Notes: a model not told the origin generated them from the sequence alone. 64,000 nucleotides of DNA from Candidatus Peribacteria bacterium (GCA_943356465.1 CALREX010000003.1:135667-199666); one strand, 5' to 3'. Numbered from the stretch's first letter, positions 25,293-35,438 are shown. Numbers and translations are program-made.

Positions 25293-27923
25293 ATGATCCA
25301 CAAAATACTAAATGCACTTCTTGGAGACCCGAATGAGAAAGCATTAAAAAAAATAAGACCAATCGTACAGGAAATACTTGCAATCGAAGAAAAATATCAA
25401 AAAGAAATCACGACACAAGCTCAAGTACAAGCCAAAACAGAAGAATTCAAAAACAGACTAAAAAACGGAGAAACAGTCGATGATATTTTGCCTGAAGCAT
25501 TTGCATTGGTAAAAACCGCGTGTCGCCAACTTGTAGGTAAATCTTGGCCTGTCAGAGGCCGCGACGTGACTTGGGATATGATCCCATACGACGTCCAAAT
25601 GATCGGAGGAATAGTACTTCACCAAGGCAATATAGCGGAAATGAAAACGGGTGAAGGAAAAACTCTCGTATGTACAATGCCGATTTATTTGAATGCACTT
25701 TTGGGACGTGGCGCATATTTGGTTACAGTAAATGACTATTTGGCTCATAGAGATGCGGAATGGATGGGCGGACTTTATAATTATTTGGGACTTTCGGTCG
25801 GGGTCACTGTCCACGGAATGAGTCACGCAGAGAAAAAAGCCGCATACGAATGCGATATTACCTACGGAACAAACAACGAATTCGGATTTGATTATCTTCG
25901 TGACAACATGGTCACGAACAAAGAGGAAATCACCCAAAGAGATCTATACTATGCGATTGTGGATGAGGTAGATTCGATCTTGATTGATGAAGCCAGAACT
26001 CCACTCATCATCTCCGCCCCTGCCGAAGAATCCACATCAAAATATCAACAACATTCACGATTAATACAAAATCTCGAGGAAAATACAGACTATGTTATTG
26101 ATGAAAAATTAAAGACCGCAACCCTTACAGAAGCCGGAATCGCAAAAATGGAAGGTCTTCTCGGAGTTGAAAATATTTACACGGAAGCTGGATTTGAAGA
26201 AGTACATCATATTGAACAAGCACTCCGCGCAAAAGCATGCTACAAAAACGACGTTGACTACATGATAAAAGACGGCGAAATTTTGATCATTGATGAATTT
26301 ACAGGACGTTTGATGCCGGGACGAAGATACTCTCATGGGCTTCACCAAGCCATAGAAGCAAAAGAAAACGTAGAAATAAAACGCGAATCGAAGACACTCG
26401 CAACAGTTTCATTCCAAAATTACTTCAGACTTTTCGAACGCTTGGGAGGCATGACAGGAACAGCGCTGACAGAAGCCGAGGAGTTTTATCAAATTTATGG
26501 CTTGGATACAATCGTTATCCCATCAAACAGAAAAGTACAAAGAAACGACAAAACAGATGCAATCTACAAGACATTCAAAGGAAAGATGTTGGCAGCGACA
26601 AAGCTTGTAAAAGAGCTTCACGAAAAAGGACAACCGGTCTTAGTCGGTACTGTTTCAGTCGAAAAATCCGAGATATTAAGCAAACTTTTCACACTTGAAG
26701 GAATTCCTCATACGGTTTTGAATGCGAAAAATCACGAGAAAGAAGCCGAAATCGTATCAAACGCAGGACAAAAAGGCGCGGTCACAATCGCCACAAATAT
26801 GGCAGGACGTGGAACGGATATTAAGCTCGCAGAAGGTGTACAAGACCTCGGTGGACTTTTTGTTTTAGGTACAGAAAGACACGAGGCCAGACGTATCGAC
26901 AATCAGTTGCGTGGACGTTCCGGACGTCAGGGAGACCCAGGAGCAAGCCAATTTTTGGTGTCGATGGATGATGATTTGATGAGACTTTTTGGCGGAGAAA
27001 AAATCAAAGGAATGATGGAACTTTTAAAAGTTCCGGAAGACATGCCGATCGAAAATTCTATAATTTCTCGTTCAATCGAAAGCGCACAGAAAAAAGTTGA
27101 AGGCCACAATTTTGACATCAGAAAGCACCTCGTTGAATACGATGACATCATGAATATCCACAGAAATATCATCTACAAACAACGCAGAAATTATCTTTTC
27201 AAAGAAGAAATCAAAGAGGACATAGTCCAAATGATAGAAGAGGCTGCGGAAAATATTGTTACAAACAACACATCAAACAGAGACACAAAAGACTGGAATA
27301 AAAAAGAAATTTTGGAAGCATTAATGGCAATTCATAAAGACGAAAGTGCTCTAACAACAGAGGAAATCGACAAAATAATTTACGAGGACGAACTTATCGA
27401 AAAAGCAAAATCATATTTACTTCAAGGATATGAAAAACGTGAGAAATCACTGCCGGATCCGAACATACTAAGAGGAATTGAAAAAGCCGTAATTCTTCGT
27501 TCCACAGATACTTTGTGGATGGATCACATCGACACAATGCAACATTTGAGAGAAAGCGTCGCATTCAGCGGCTACGCACAAAAAGATCCGTTAACAGAAT
27601 ATAAAGCACTTAGCTTCGAGCTTTTCAACGAGCTCATGGCAATGATAAAAGCCAACACATTAAATACACTTTTCAAGATTGATCTAGAAAAAGTAGTCCC
27701 GCATGAGATGCTAAAACAGGCTGAAGTAAAAAAAATTCAAACAAATGATGCTGAAATCGAAAAACCACTTTCATCTGACACATCCTCTGGAAATCCTGTG
27801 ATTGTAAGTACTTCCGGAAATCCTGTCATAGCAGCAGTAGACAAAGATACAGGCCCAACAATAGGCCGAAACGACCCTTGTACATGCGGTAGCGGCAAGA
27901 AATACAAGAAATGTTGTGGATAA
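25293..27923 (+). CDS. secA: preprotein translocase ATPase SecA
   Basis: An 876-residue motor that pushes preproteins through SecYEG. Walker A is GEGKT in EMKTGEGKTLV, Walker B lies in VDEVDSILIDEARTPLI, and helicase motifs TNMAGRGTDIKL and QLRGRSGRQGDPG are intact. The C-terminus carries the SEC-C zinc motif (C-x-C-x(8)-CC) in NDPCTCGSGKKYKKCCG, used to bind SecB or membranes. The linker before it is Ser/Gly-rich with a repeated GNPVI unit. It is a single gene with a possible TAAAAT -10 at 25265-25270. Confidence 0.98.
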   Translation: MIHKILNALLGDPNEKALKKIRPIVQEILAIEEKYQKEITTQAQVQAKTEEFKNRLKNGETVDDILPEAFALVKTACRQLVGKSWPVRGRDVTWDMIPYDVQMIGGIVLHQGNIAEMKTGEGKTLVCTMPIYLNALLGRGAYLVTVNDYLAHRDAEWMGGLYNYLGLSVGVTVHGMSHAEKKAAYECDITYGTNNEFGFDYLRDNMVTNKEEITQRDLYYAIVDEVDSILIDEARTPLIISAPAEESTSKYQQHSRLIQNLEENTDYVIDEKLKTATLTEAGIAKMEGLLGVENIYTEAGFEEVHHIEQALRAKACYKNDVDYMIKDGEILIIDEFTGRLMPGRRYSHGLHQAIEAKENVEIKRESKTLATVSFQNYFRLFERLGGMTGTALTEAEEFYQIYGLDTIVIPSNRKVQRNDKTDAIYKTFKGKMLAATKLVKELHEKGQPVLVGTVSVEKSEILSKLFTLEGIPHTVLNAKNHEKEAEIVSNAGQKGAVTIATNMAGRGTDIKLAEGVQDLGGLFVLGTERHEARRIDNQLRGRSGRQGDPGASQFLVSMDDDLMRLFGGEKIKGMMELLKVPEDMPIENSIISRSIESAQKKVEGHNFDIRKHLVEYDDIMNIHRNIIYKQRRNYLFKEEIKEDIVQMIEEAAENIVTNNTSNRDTKDWNKKEILEALMAIHKDESALTTEEIDKIIYEDELIEKAKSYLLQGYEKREKSLPDPNILRGIEKAVILRSTDTLWMDHIDTMQHLRESVAFSGYAQKDPLTEYKALSFELFNELMAMIKANTLNTLFKIDLEKVVPHEMLKQAEVKKIQTNDAEIEKPLSSDTSSGNPVIVSTSGNPVIAAVDKDTGPTIGRNDPCTCGSGKKYKKCCG

Positions 27924-27925
27924 AA

Positions 27926-28771
27926 CTATCTAACCATAAGTTCCATTACTTCATCAACAGTCGGATGACGTAAAACCCTAGAAACAGAGGACTCAGAATA
28001 TTCAAGTATTCCCATTTCAAAAAGTTTCGGCATAGCAAAATTAATCACATCATTCAGCAAAAGCCCTCCTTCTTGAGTTAAATCAATAGACTGCAAAATA
28101 CTCAGCATGGCAATATTTTTCTGAGAATACAAATTTGTAGGATGATATCGAAATGCTCCATGTACGCTAAAAACCATATCAAATCTTCTCTTCATGCCAC
28201 AATGCATTACATCAGCATAAAGCAATCTTAGATTAAGTTTTCGCCTTCTATCCCTAGTTGGCAAGCTAAAACCAACTGATTTTTCAACATCAATTTCATC
28301 CAAGGTAAGCAAATCTCTAAAAGCCAAACCTTGTCCACATCCGGCATCCAAAACATGCAGAGCCCTATGCCCAAAATCAGCGGATAATTTAGATACAGTT
28401 TCTCTGAATTCATTTTCATCTCTAAAATTCAAACTAGTCATATAGGATCTTCCCCTCTTATCAGGAACAAATAATTTACGATTATCCTTAAATATATAAT
28501 TCAACGATCCATTATATCTATGCCTATGAAATTCTTCAGGAGAAGAATCAGGAGAAAAACTATCACCTGGAACTACACCACAACCAACCATTCCAATTTG
28601 ATCACCATCCTGAGGAATAGAATGATGAGCCAACGACAATGGATATTTCACACCATCAACAAAATTAAAAGCATCATTAAACATTTTATGCTGTCCGGGC
28701 AAAATTTCAGCTTTCGGATTCGTAGCATACGAACCATCTATAAATTTATCCTGCAGTCTGGATTCACTCAT
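27926..28771 (-). CDS. putative SAM-dependent methyltransferase
   Basis: A 281-residue protein. The glycine-rich motif I reads HVLDAGCGQGLAFRDLL at about 137-153, and a later FDMVFSVHGAFRY fits motif IV, so a Rossmann methyltransferase fold is likely. The first 120 residues match nothing I know. The last 60 may bind substrate. The target cannot be told from sequence. It ends three bases from the convergent secA stop. Its neighbour across the divergent gap is purL. Confidence 0.7.
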   Translation of the reverse strand: MSESRLQDKFIDGSYATNPKAEILPGQHKMFNDAFNFVDGVKYPLSLAHHSIPQDGDQIGMVGCGVVPGDSFSPDSSPEEFHRHRYNGSLNYIFKDNRKLFVPDKRGRSYMTSLNFRDENEFRETVSKLSADFGHRALHVLDAGCGQGLAFRDLLTLDEIDVEKSVGFSLPTRDRRRKLNLRLLYADVMHCGMKRRFDMVFSVHGAFRYHPTNLYSQKNIAMLSILQSIDLTQEGGLLLNDVINFAMPKLFEMGILEYSESSVSRVLRHPTVDEVMELMVR

Positions 28772-28857
28772 GATTATAAGATCAAAAAGATATAATTCTA
28801 AAAGAATTCAGGAACAATGTCAAGATCCAACAATAAAGCCATGTTATAAATTTGCAA

Positions 28858-28886
28858 TTGAGATCAACTTAAGAAAATGTTATCTT
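28858..28886 (+). promoter_or_regulatory. possible promoter for purL
   Basis: TTGAGA (28858-28863), a 17-base spacer and TATCTT (28881-28886), about 33 bases before the purL ATG. The -10 is a weak match. Confidence 0.35.
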
Positions 28887-28918
28887 TCAATCGGGCAGAT
28901 TTTTAAACATTGTGAAAA

Positions 28919-31900
28919 ATGGCATATCGGATCGAAGTTGTTACACATGTAAACGACACACGCTCAGAAGTTATGAGAAAAAACCTTGTATCAGAAGGTT
29001 TTGCCATCGAAACTGCAAAAGTCCTCGAAGTCTACACAGTAAACAAAAATTTCAATTCAGACGAAATAAAACGCATCGCAGAAATTTTATCAAATCCAAT
29101 TTCTCAGAAGTTCAAGATAAGAGACAATAGTTCTAAAAATGATGTAGTACAAGGAAACAAGGAGCTTCTGCACGAGCCGTACGACACAGTACGGCGAGAA
29201 GGAAGCTACGAAGTTGACGAAGTAATACGCATTTTTAAAACTATTGACTTTGATTTTGCGCTTGAAATCGGCTTTTTACCGGGGGTGACGGACAACATAG
29301 CCACCACCGCAAAAGAAAGTATTGAAGGACTTACAAAACAAAAATTCATCGAAGAAGAAAGCGTTCACTCTTCTACATTGATATTTTTGAAAGGAAAAAT
29401 CACAGAAGAAGATACAAAAAAAATCGGAAATATTCTCGCAAATAAACTCATTCAAAGAATTTCTATAAAAGACAAAACTTCATTTGAGAAAGACAATGGA
29501 ATGGATTTAATAATTCCACGCGTTCACCTTTCATCAGAGGTCAAAATCACAAAAGTAGACCTAAATATTTCAGAAGAAGAACTATTAAAACTTGGAAAAG
29601 AAGGAATTTTAAATAATGACGGAACACGCCGCGGACCGCTTGCTCTTGAGAAAGATTACCTCTATGCGATCAAAGAATATTTTGCAAAAGAAGGTCGTTC
29701 CCCTACTGACATAGAACTAGAATCACTTGCACAAACTTGGTCTGAGCACTGCAAACATACAATCTTCGCCGCAGAAATTGACAACATAAAAGATGGCTTA
29801 TACAAAGGCTATATCAAAAAAGCGACAATCGACATTCGCAACAAAAAAGGCAAAGACGATTTTTGTGTTTCAGTTTTTTCAGACAATTCAGGAGCAATAA
29901 TTTTCGATGAAAATTATTTAATCACAGACAAAGCCGAAACTCACAACAGCCCATCAGCACTTGATCCATTTGGCGGAGCAATCACTGGAATTGTAGGAGT
30001 AAACAGAGACACTATCGGCTTCGGGAAAGGCGCAAAACCAATTATAAACAAATACGGATTTTGCGTAGGACTTACCTCTGACGAAGAACCAATCTATCGA
30101 GACAAAGATTTAAAAGAAGCTTCACTAACTCCAAAAAGAATTTTTGAAGGAGTTGTCTCAGGAGTAAACGCAGGAGGCAACCAAAGCGGAATCCCCACAC
30201 CTCAAGGATTTACATATTTTCACAAAGACTACAAAGGCAAACCATTAATTTTTGTAGGAACAGTCGGACTGATTCCAAAGACCATAAACGGCAAACCTTC
30301 ACACGAAAAAGGCGCTCACAAAAATGACAAAATCGTTGTCATAGGAGGACGCACGGGACAAGACGGGATTCACGGAGCAACATTTTCTTCAGAAACACTA
30401 TCGGCAGGAAGTCCTGCTACAGCAGTGCAAATCGGTGATCCGATTACCCAGAAAAAATTCTCAGATGCAATAATCAAAGAAGCAAGAGGCATGGATTTAT
30501 ACAATTCAATCACAGACGACGGAGCGGGAGGGCTTTCCTCTTCAGTAGCAGAAATGGCCAAGGAATGCGGTGGATGCGAAGTCGATTTAGACAAAGTTCC
30601 ATTAAAATATCCAAATTTAGAACCATGGAAAATCTGGATTAGTGAATCACAAGAAAGGATGACACTAGCAATTTCTGAAGAAAAAGTGGAAAAATTTATA
30701 GATTTGATGAAACGCCGCGGAGTTGAGGCAACAATTATTGGTACATTCACGGACAGCGGAAGATGCGTCATAAAATACAAGCAAGAAAAAATAATGGATA
30801 TAAGTATGGATTTTCTACACAACGGACTTCCAAAAAAGACATTACACACAACTTACACAAAGACTGAACGCAAAGAAAAAGCAATACCAGAGCCAAAAAA
30901 TCTTACAGATACACTACTTGAATTACTAAAAAATCCAAACATAACAAGCACTGAATTTATACCAAGACAATACGATCATTCTGTACAAGGAGGCGCAGTT
31001 TTAGGGCCATTACATGGCAAAGGGAGAGTTATATCTCCTGCTTCAGTCACAAAACCATTGATCGAAACAAGAAAAGGAGTGGTATGTTCACAAGGACTTT
31101 ATCCAAAATATTCTGAAATCGATACTTATGACATGGCCGCATGCTCTATCGACACAGCAGTACGAAATTCTATCGCCATCGGAGGAAAACTTTCACACAT
31201 GGCATTAATGGATAATTTCTGCTGGTGCAGTTCAAACGAATCAGAAAGACTTGGCCAACTAAAAGCAGCGGCAAAAGCTTGTTATGATTACGCTGTAGAA
31301 TACGGAACGCCTTATATCTCAGGAAAAGACTCAATGTTCAACGACTTCAATGGATTTGATAAGAATGGAAACGCAATAAAAATTTCCTCCCCACCAACAC
31401 TTTTGATTTCATCATTAAGCGTGATGGATGATGTCACAAAAGCAGTTTCATTAGACACAAAATTCGCAGGAGATTTGGTTTACGTACTTGGAGAAACAAA
31501 AGATGAACTCGCAGGAAGTGAATATTTTCCAGAAGGTAAAAATGTTCCAAAAGTGGAGGCAAAGTCTGCAAAAAAACTTTACGAAAAAGTTGAAGAAGCA
31601 ATTTTGAAAAACATGATTGCCTCTGCCCTAAGCCCTTCACACGGAGGACTCGCGGCAACATTTGCAAAGAAAGCTATCGCAGGACAACTCGGAATGGAAA
31701 TAGATTTAAACAAAATTCCACGCGAAAAAAATCTAAATAGAAATGATTTTATTTTATTTTCAGAAACAGCATCAAGATTTGTAGTGACGATAGACCCGAA
31801 TAAAAAAGGAGAATTCGAAAAACTTTTCGAAGATGAAACTTTTGCATGTGTAGGCCAAATCCTCGACTCCAACAAATTCACAATCAAAGGAATAAATGGA

Positions 31901-31969
31901 GAAACAATTGTAGATACAAATGTAAAAGATTTAGAAGAAGCATACAAATCAACTTTTAAAAATTACTAA
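28919..31969 (+). CDS. purL: phosphoribosylformylglycinamidine synthase, PurS-like region fused to PurL
   Basis: A 1016-residue enzyme of purine synthesis that turns FGAR, ATP and ammonia into FGAM. The N-terminus holds two PurS-like halves (about 1-70 and 112-180). The PurL domains follow: LAQTWSEHCKHTIF, DKAETHNSPSALDPFGGA, GGRTGQDGIHGATFSS, and a second AIRS-like half with SHGGLAATFAKK. Ammonia comes from PurQ, whose ATG overlaps the stop by one base. Residues 81-104 are encoded by a palindromic repeat (29151-29240) inserted in frame in the linker between the PurS halves. Confidence 0.96.
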   Translation: MAYRIEVVTHVNDTRSEVMRKNLVSEGFAIETAKVLEVYTVNKNFNSDEIKRIAEILSNPISQKFKIRDNSSKNDVVQGNKELLHEPYDTVRREGSYEVDEVIRIFKTIDFDFALEIGFLPGVTDNIATTAKESIEGLTKQKFIEEESVHSSTLIFLKGKITEEDTKKIGNILANKLIQRISIKDKTSFEKDNGMDLIIPRVHLSSEVKITKVDLNISEEELLKLGKEGILNNDGTRRGPLALEKDYLYAIKEYFAKEGRSPTDIELESLAQTWSEHCKHTIFAAEIDNIKDGLYKGYIKKATIDIRNKKGKDDFCVSVFSDNSGAIIFDENYLITDKAETHNSPSALDPFGGAITGIVGVNRDTIGFGKGAKPIINKYGFCVGLTSDEEPIYRDKDLKEASLTPKRIFEGVVSGVNAGGNQSGIPTPQGFTYFHKDYKGKPLIFVGTVGLIPKTINGKPSHEKGAHKNDKIVVIGGRTGQDGIHGATFSSETLSAGSPATAVQIGDPITQKKFSDAIIKEARGMDLYNSITDDGAGGLSSSVAEMAKECGGCEVDLDKVPLKYPNLEPWKIWISESQERMTLAISEEKVEKFIDLMKRRGVEATIIGTFTDSGRCVIKYKQEKIMDISMDFLHNGLPKKTLHTTYTKTERKEKAIPEPKNLTDTLLELLKNPNITSTEFIPRQYDHSVQGGAVLGPLHGKGRVISPASVTKPLIETRKGVVCSQGLYPKYSEIDTYDMAACSIDTAVRNSIAIGGKLSHMALMDNFCWCSSNESERLGQLKAAAKACYDYAVEYGTPYISGKDSMFNDFNGFDKNGNAIKISSPPTLLISSLSVMDDVTKAVSLDTKFAGDLVYVLGETKDELAGSEYFPEGKNVPKVEAKSAKKLYEKVEEAILKNMIASALSPSHGGLAATFAKKAIAGQLGMEIDLNKIPREKNLNRNDFILFSETASRFVVTIDPNKKGEFEKLFEDETFACVGQILDSNKFTIKGINGETIVDTNVKDLEEAYKSTFKNY
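29151..29240 (+). repeat. palindromic repeat, in-frame copy inside purL
   Basis: This copy of the 22507-22600 element has AGCTTC (29163-29168) pairing with GAAGCT (29202-29207) around GCCGTAC (29176-29182) and GTACGGC (29189-29195). The tail TTGACGAAGTA and a T-run match the intergenic copy. It is read as LLHEPYDTVRREGSYEVDEV in purL. The outer stem differs from the intergenic copy at both sides of one base pair, preserving the pairing. Confidence 0.78.
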
Positions 31970-32775
31970 TGAAACCTAAAGCGATCATAATCACAGGTTA
32001 CGGAATAAATTGCGAAGAAGAAACTTCCAAAGCTTTCGAGCTTTCAGGCGGCGAAACAACAATCGTTCACATAAACGACCTGATCGAAAATCCAAAGATG
32101 CTAAACGACTATCAAATAATGGCTTTCCCCGGAGGTTTTTCATACGGCGACGACACTGGCTCAGGAAATGCACTAGCAAACAAAATAAAAAATAATATAG
32201 AAAAAGAAATTTTGGAGTTCGCAAAACAAGACAAATTAATCATCGGAATTTGTAACGGTTTTCAAATTTTAACAAACCTTGGACTCGTTCCTGCAAAAGA
32301 AAATAAATACGGCGAGCGACAAGCAGTACTCATGCACAATACACACGCACGTTACGAATGTCGCTGGGTTAAGCTAAAAAACACATCACAAAAATGCATA
32401 TGGACTCGCAACATCGAAACACTGAATTGTCCTATCGCACATGGAGAAGGAAATTTCTATGCAGAAAAAGAAGTGATAGATAGCCTGATAAAAAACGATC
32501 AAATCGCATTCAAATATGTCAAAGATGACAACTCACCGGCAAACCTGCAGTTTCCATTTAATCCAAATGGCGCAATGCTGGATATCGCAGGAATATGCGA
32601 CGAAAGTGGTCGTATTTTTGGACTTATGCCACATCCTGAAAGATTTAATTCATTCACCAATCAAGATGGTTGGACTTATGCAAAAGAAAAACTTTTACGC
32701 GAAGGAAAAGAAATTCCGACACTAGGTCAAGGTTTGCAAGTATTCAAAAACGCGATAGAATACTTTACGAAATAG
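31969..32775 (+). CDS. purQ: FGAM synthase glutamine amidotransferase subunit
   Basis: A 268-residue class I glutamine amidotransferase that supplies ammonia to PurL. The nucleophile Cys lies in IIGICNGFQILTNLGL, and the His/Glu pair in GLMPHPERFN. The N-terminal AIIITGYGINCEEET and FPGGFSYGDDTGSG are PurQ marks. It is slightly longer than Bacillus PurQ (about 227) and resembles the amidotransferase tail of large PurL. The start overlaps the purL stop (TAATG). No other purine gene is in the window. Confidence 0.96.
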   Translation: MKPKAIIITGYGINCEEETSKAFELSGGETTIVHINDLIENPKMLNDYQIMAFPGGFSYGDDTGSGNALANKIKNNIEKEILEFAKQDKLIIGICNGFQILTNLGLVPAKENKYGERQAVLMHNTHARYECRWVKLKNTSQKCIWTRNIETLNCPIAHGEGNFYAEKEVIDSLIKNDQIAFKYVKDDNSPANLQFPFNPNGAMLDIAGICDESGRIFGLMPHPERFNSFTNQDGWTYAKEKLLREGKEIPTLGQGLQVFKNAIEYFTK

Positions 32776-32791
32776 CACCTCAAAATTTCAA

Positions 32792-33085
32792 ATGAAAATT
32801 GTTATCACAACAGATCAAGGTAGATCGACGAGCATACTTTCAAAAATTTCAATGTTCTTTTTTGGCGCATTCTTTACAGCAATAATCTGGTCAATATTTT
32901 CAAAATTTTTGGGACAATATGGAATAATAATCGGTCTAATATTCATTATCGCACTAATTATTTTCGGCCTCAAAAAAACACAAAGAAACACATATCCCAG
33001 AACAATTGTATACGGCATACTGACAACAACAACCTTCGCCTCAGTCATAATTTTAGGCTTCTTGCTATTAATAAAAACAGCTTAG
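32792..33085 (+). CDS. small membrane protein of unknown function
   Basis: A 97-residue protein with three likely membrane helices (about 20-38, 42-60, 73-95) and a polar N-terminal strand (MKIVITTDQGRSTS). The KKTQRNTYPRT loop between helices 2 and 3 is basic and probably cytoplasmic. No family is recognised. It follows purQ after 16 bases. Its TAG stop overlaps the TAA stop of the convergent ftsK in the four bases TTAG. Confidence 0.7.
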   Translation: MKIVITTDQGRSTSILSKISMFFFGAFFTAIIWSIFSKFLGQYGIIIGLIFIIALIIFGLKKTQRNTYPRTIVYGILTTTTFASVIILGFLLLIKTA

Positions 33086-35310
33086 ATCTCTTCCTCACTC
33101 ATAATTCTTCTAGGCTTAGCGCCATCTGCAGGCCCGACAACTCCATTTTCTTCAAGTAAATCCAGAAGCCTTGCAGCCCTTGCATATCCAACTTTAAGTC
33201 TGCGTTGCAACAAAGAGGCAGAAGCTTTTCTTGTCTCCATTACAACAGTATATGCCTCATTATAGAGCTTATCACCATCCATTCCCTCCTCAGAATCAGG
33301 CACTCCCAAAACTCTTTGTTTAGCCGTTTCAATCGAAGTAATTTCATTATTATATTCAGGTGCAACAGTAAGTTTTACCCTGTTTGCAACTCTCTCTATT
33401 TCCTCTGTCGAAACATAAATTCCCTGTACACGCAGGGGTTTATTTCGTCCTACAGGCAGATAAAGCATATCTCCTTTTCCGACCAAATCCTCAGCACCAA
33501 CACCATCCAAAATAGTTCTTGAATCAATAGAACTCGAAACAGCAAATGCAATTCTTGCAGGAATATTTGCCTTAATAAGACCTGTAATAACATCCACAGA
33601 CGGTCTTTGAGTTGCAATAATCAAATGAATTCCGACAGCTCTCGCCATCTGAGCAATACGGCATATAGAAGCCTCAACCTCCTTTCCTGCAGTCATCATC
33701 AAATCCGCCAACTCATCAATAACAACAACAATTTTTGGCATTTTTCTAACACCATCTAATTCGTTAAATTCAGAAATATTTCTTACTCTTTTAGTCGAAA
33801 GCTCATGATATCTTCTTGTCATTTCTCCAACAACCCATCTCAAAGAAACCGCAGCCTTCTCAGGATCTTGAATCACAGGAGTAAGCAGATGCGGAATATT
33901 ATTATATGAAGAAAGCTCAACCCTTTTCGGATCAATCATGATAAGTCTCAAATCTTCGGGAGAATTTTGATAAAGCAAAGATACCAAAAACGTGTTCATA
34001 CAAACAGATTTTCCACTTCCAGTGGCTCCTGCAATAAGTAAATGCGGCATCGCATCCAAACTTGCAACAACAGGTTTTCCGGCAACATCACGTCCAAGAG
34101 GAAGCGTAAGTTTCGAAGTTGAAAGTCCAAATTCGGAACTTTCAAGTATTTCACGCAAATAAACAGTCGCTCTATAAGCATTCGGAACCTCAATTCCAAC
34201 CAAAGATTTTCCTGGAATCGGAGCCTCTATACGAATCCTTTCTGCCGCTAAAGCAAGCGCTATATCATTTTTTAACGCAGTAATTCTGGAAAGCTTCACA
34301 GAATCATTTGGCTTAAGAGTATATTGAACAACTGTCGGCCCAACATTAACTTCATGCATTCCAACTTCAATTCCAAATTGAGAAAGTTTCTTTCGTATTT
34401 TCTCCGCACTTTCTTTCAAAAATTTCTCATCCACGACTACATTACTATCTCCATTTAAAAGCAAATCAAGGGACGGAAATTCCCATTCGATTTCTTCATG
34501 TTCCGTTTTTACAGCTTTATCAAGAGCTGCAGCGGTTTCGTCACCCCTATTTATAGCAAGATCAGGCTTTGATTCATCCTCATCGGATTCTTCATTTTTA
34601 TCATTTTCAATTTCATCATCTTTTTCCTCATTTCTTGAAGAACTTATTTTTGACTTATGTATGAAAATTTCAGGCTCTGCAATATCCTCCTCTTCATATT
34701 CATCATCATCATTTTCAAACATTCCACGCTTTTTAAGTTTTCCATGTTCACGAGTAGTCTGTATTTTGATTTGAGGAATAGCAAAACGCACAAGTTCAAT
34801 AATAGAAAGCTCAAAAACAAGCATCAGTGAAACCAAAAACCCTGTAATAAAAATAATAGTAGCTCCTACTCTTCCAACATTCAAAACCTGCAAAAACAAA
34901 AAATTCGTAACAAATCCGACATATCCACCATACTTCCCAACAGAAGCATAATCATAAATATGATCAGTCGGTACAGAAAGATGTATGAGACTAAGCCCAA
35001 AAGTCATAAATAAAATAATTCCAAAAACTCTTGAAGCTCCAAATTCAATATTCCTGGATAAAAACATCATCGCCGAAACAAGAATAAAAAGCACAGGAAT
35101 AATATAAATTCCCCAACCAAGAATAGGACTCAAAAATCCAACCCAAAGATCACCGACAGGTCCAAAAGATCCCTTAATACTGAGAATAGTAAGCACTCCA
35201 ATAGACAACAAAATCGTAGCCCAAATTTCTCTGGCAATTGTCGGATCGACCTTTATATTTACAGTTGCACGTTTCCTTCGTACCGTCCTTCTAAGCCTTC
35301 TTCTTGCCAT
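33082..35310 (-). CDS. ftsK: DNA translocase FtsK/SpoIIIE
   Basis: A 742-residue septal DNA pump that clears chromosomes from the division site. Four or five membrane helices fill about residues 25-185. A short, very acidic linker follows (EEKDDEIENDKNEESDEDES region). The motor has Walker A in GATGSGKS, Walker B with VVVIDELADLM, and ATQRPSVDVITGLIKANIPARIAF. The winged-helix gamma domain at the end (SASLLQRRLKVGYARAARLL) reads the polar DNA sequences. The linker is short compared with E. coli, as in SpoIIIE. Confidence 0.97.
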   Translation of the reverse strand: MARRRLRRTVRRKRATVNIKVDPTIAREIWATILLSIGVLTILSIKGSFGPVGDLWVGFLSPILGWGIYIIPVLFILVSAMMFLSRNIEFGASRVFGIILFMTFGLSLIHLSVPTDHIYDYASVGKYGGYVGFVTNFLFLQVLNVGRVGATIIFITGFLVSLMLVFELSIIELVRFAIPQIKIQTTREHGKLKKRGMFENDDDEYEEEDIAEPEIFIHKSKISSSRNEEKDDEIENDKNEESDEDESKPDLAINRGDETAAALDKAVKTEHEEIEWEFPSLDLLLNGDSNVVVDEKFLKESAEKIRKKLSQFGIEVGMHEVNVGPTVVQYTLKPNDSVKLSRITALKNDIALALAAERIRIEAPIPGKSLVGIEVPNAYRATVYLREILESSEFGLSTSKLTLPLGRDVAGKPVVASLDAMPHLLIAGATGSGKSVCMNTFLVSLLYQNSPEDLRLIMIDPKRVELSSYNNIPHLLTPVIQDPEKAAVSLRWVVGEMTRRYHELSTKRVRNISEFNELDGVRKMPKIVVVIDELADLMMTAGKEVEASICRIAQMARAVGIHLIIATQRPSVDVITGLIKANIPARIAFAVSSSIDSRTILDGVGAEDLVGKGDMLYLPVGRNKPLRVQGIYVSTEEIERVANRVKLTVAPEYNNEITSIETAKQRVLGVPDSEEGMDGDKLYNEAYTVVMETRKASASLLQRRLKVGYARAARLLDLLEENGVVGPADGAKPRRIMSEEEI

Positions 35311-35354
35311 ATAAAGATTTAACTTTAATAAAAACCACTCATTTCAAGCCCCCT

Positions 35355-35366
35355 TATTGTACAATA
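35355..35366. promoter_or_regulatory. 12-base palindrome between divergent ftsK and gltX
   Basis: TATTGTACAATA is a perfect palindrome 45 bases upstream of ftsK and 73 bases upstream of gltX. It contains TACAAT on both strands, so it could be a symmetric -10 or an operator. A second -10 (TATAAT, 35399-35404) for gltX lies closer to that gene. Confidence 0.35.
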
Positions 35367-35438
35367 CACAGCCTCTTTTTTCCAGAGGAAAAACCATGTA
35401 TAATCCAATCAAAATTTATTAAAATCTTAATAATACAC

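Noticed and set aside
35304..35438. N-terminal extension of gltX
   Set aside because: The synthetase family begins at the ATG at 35439; the upstream part has no conserved pattern and contains promoter-like sequence.
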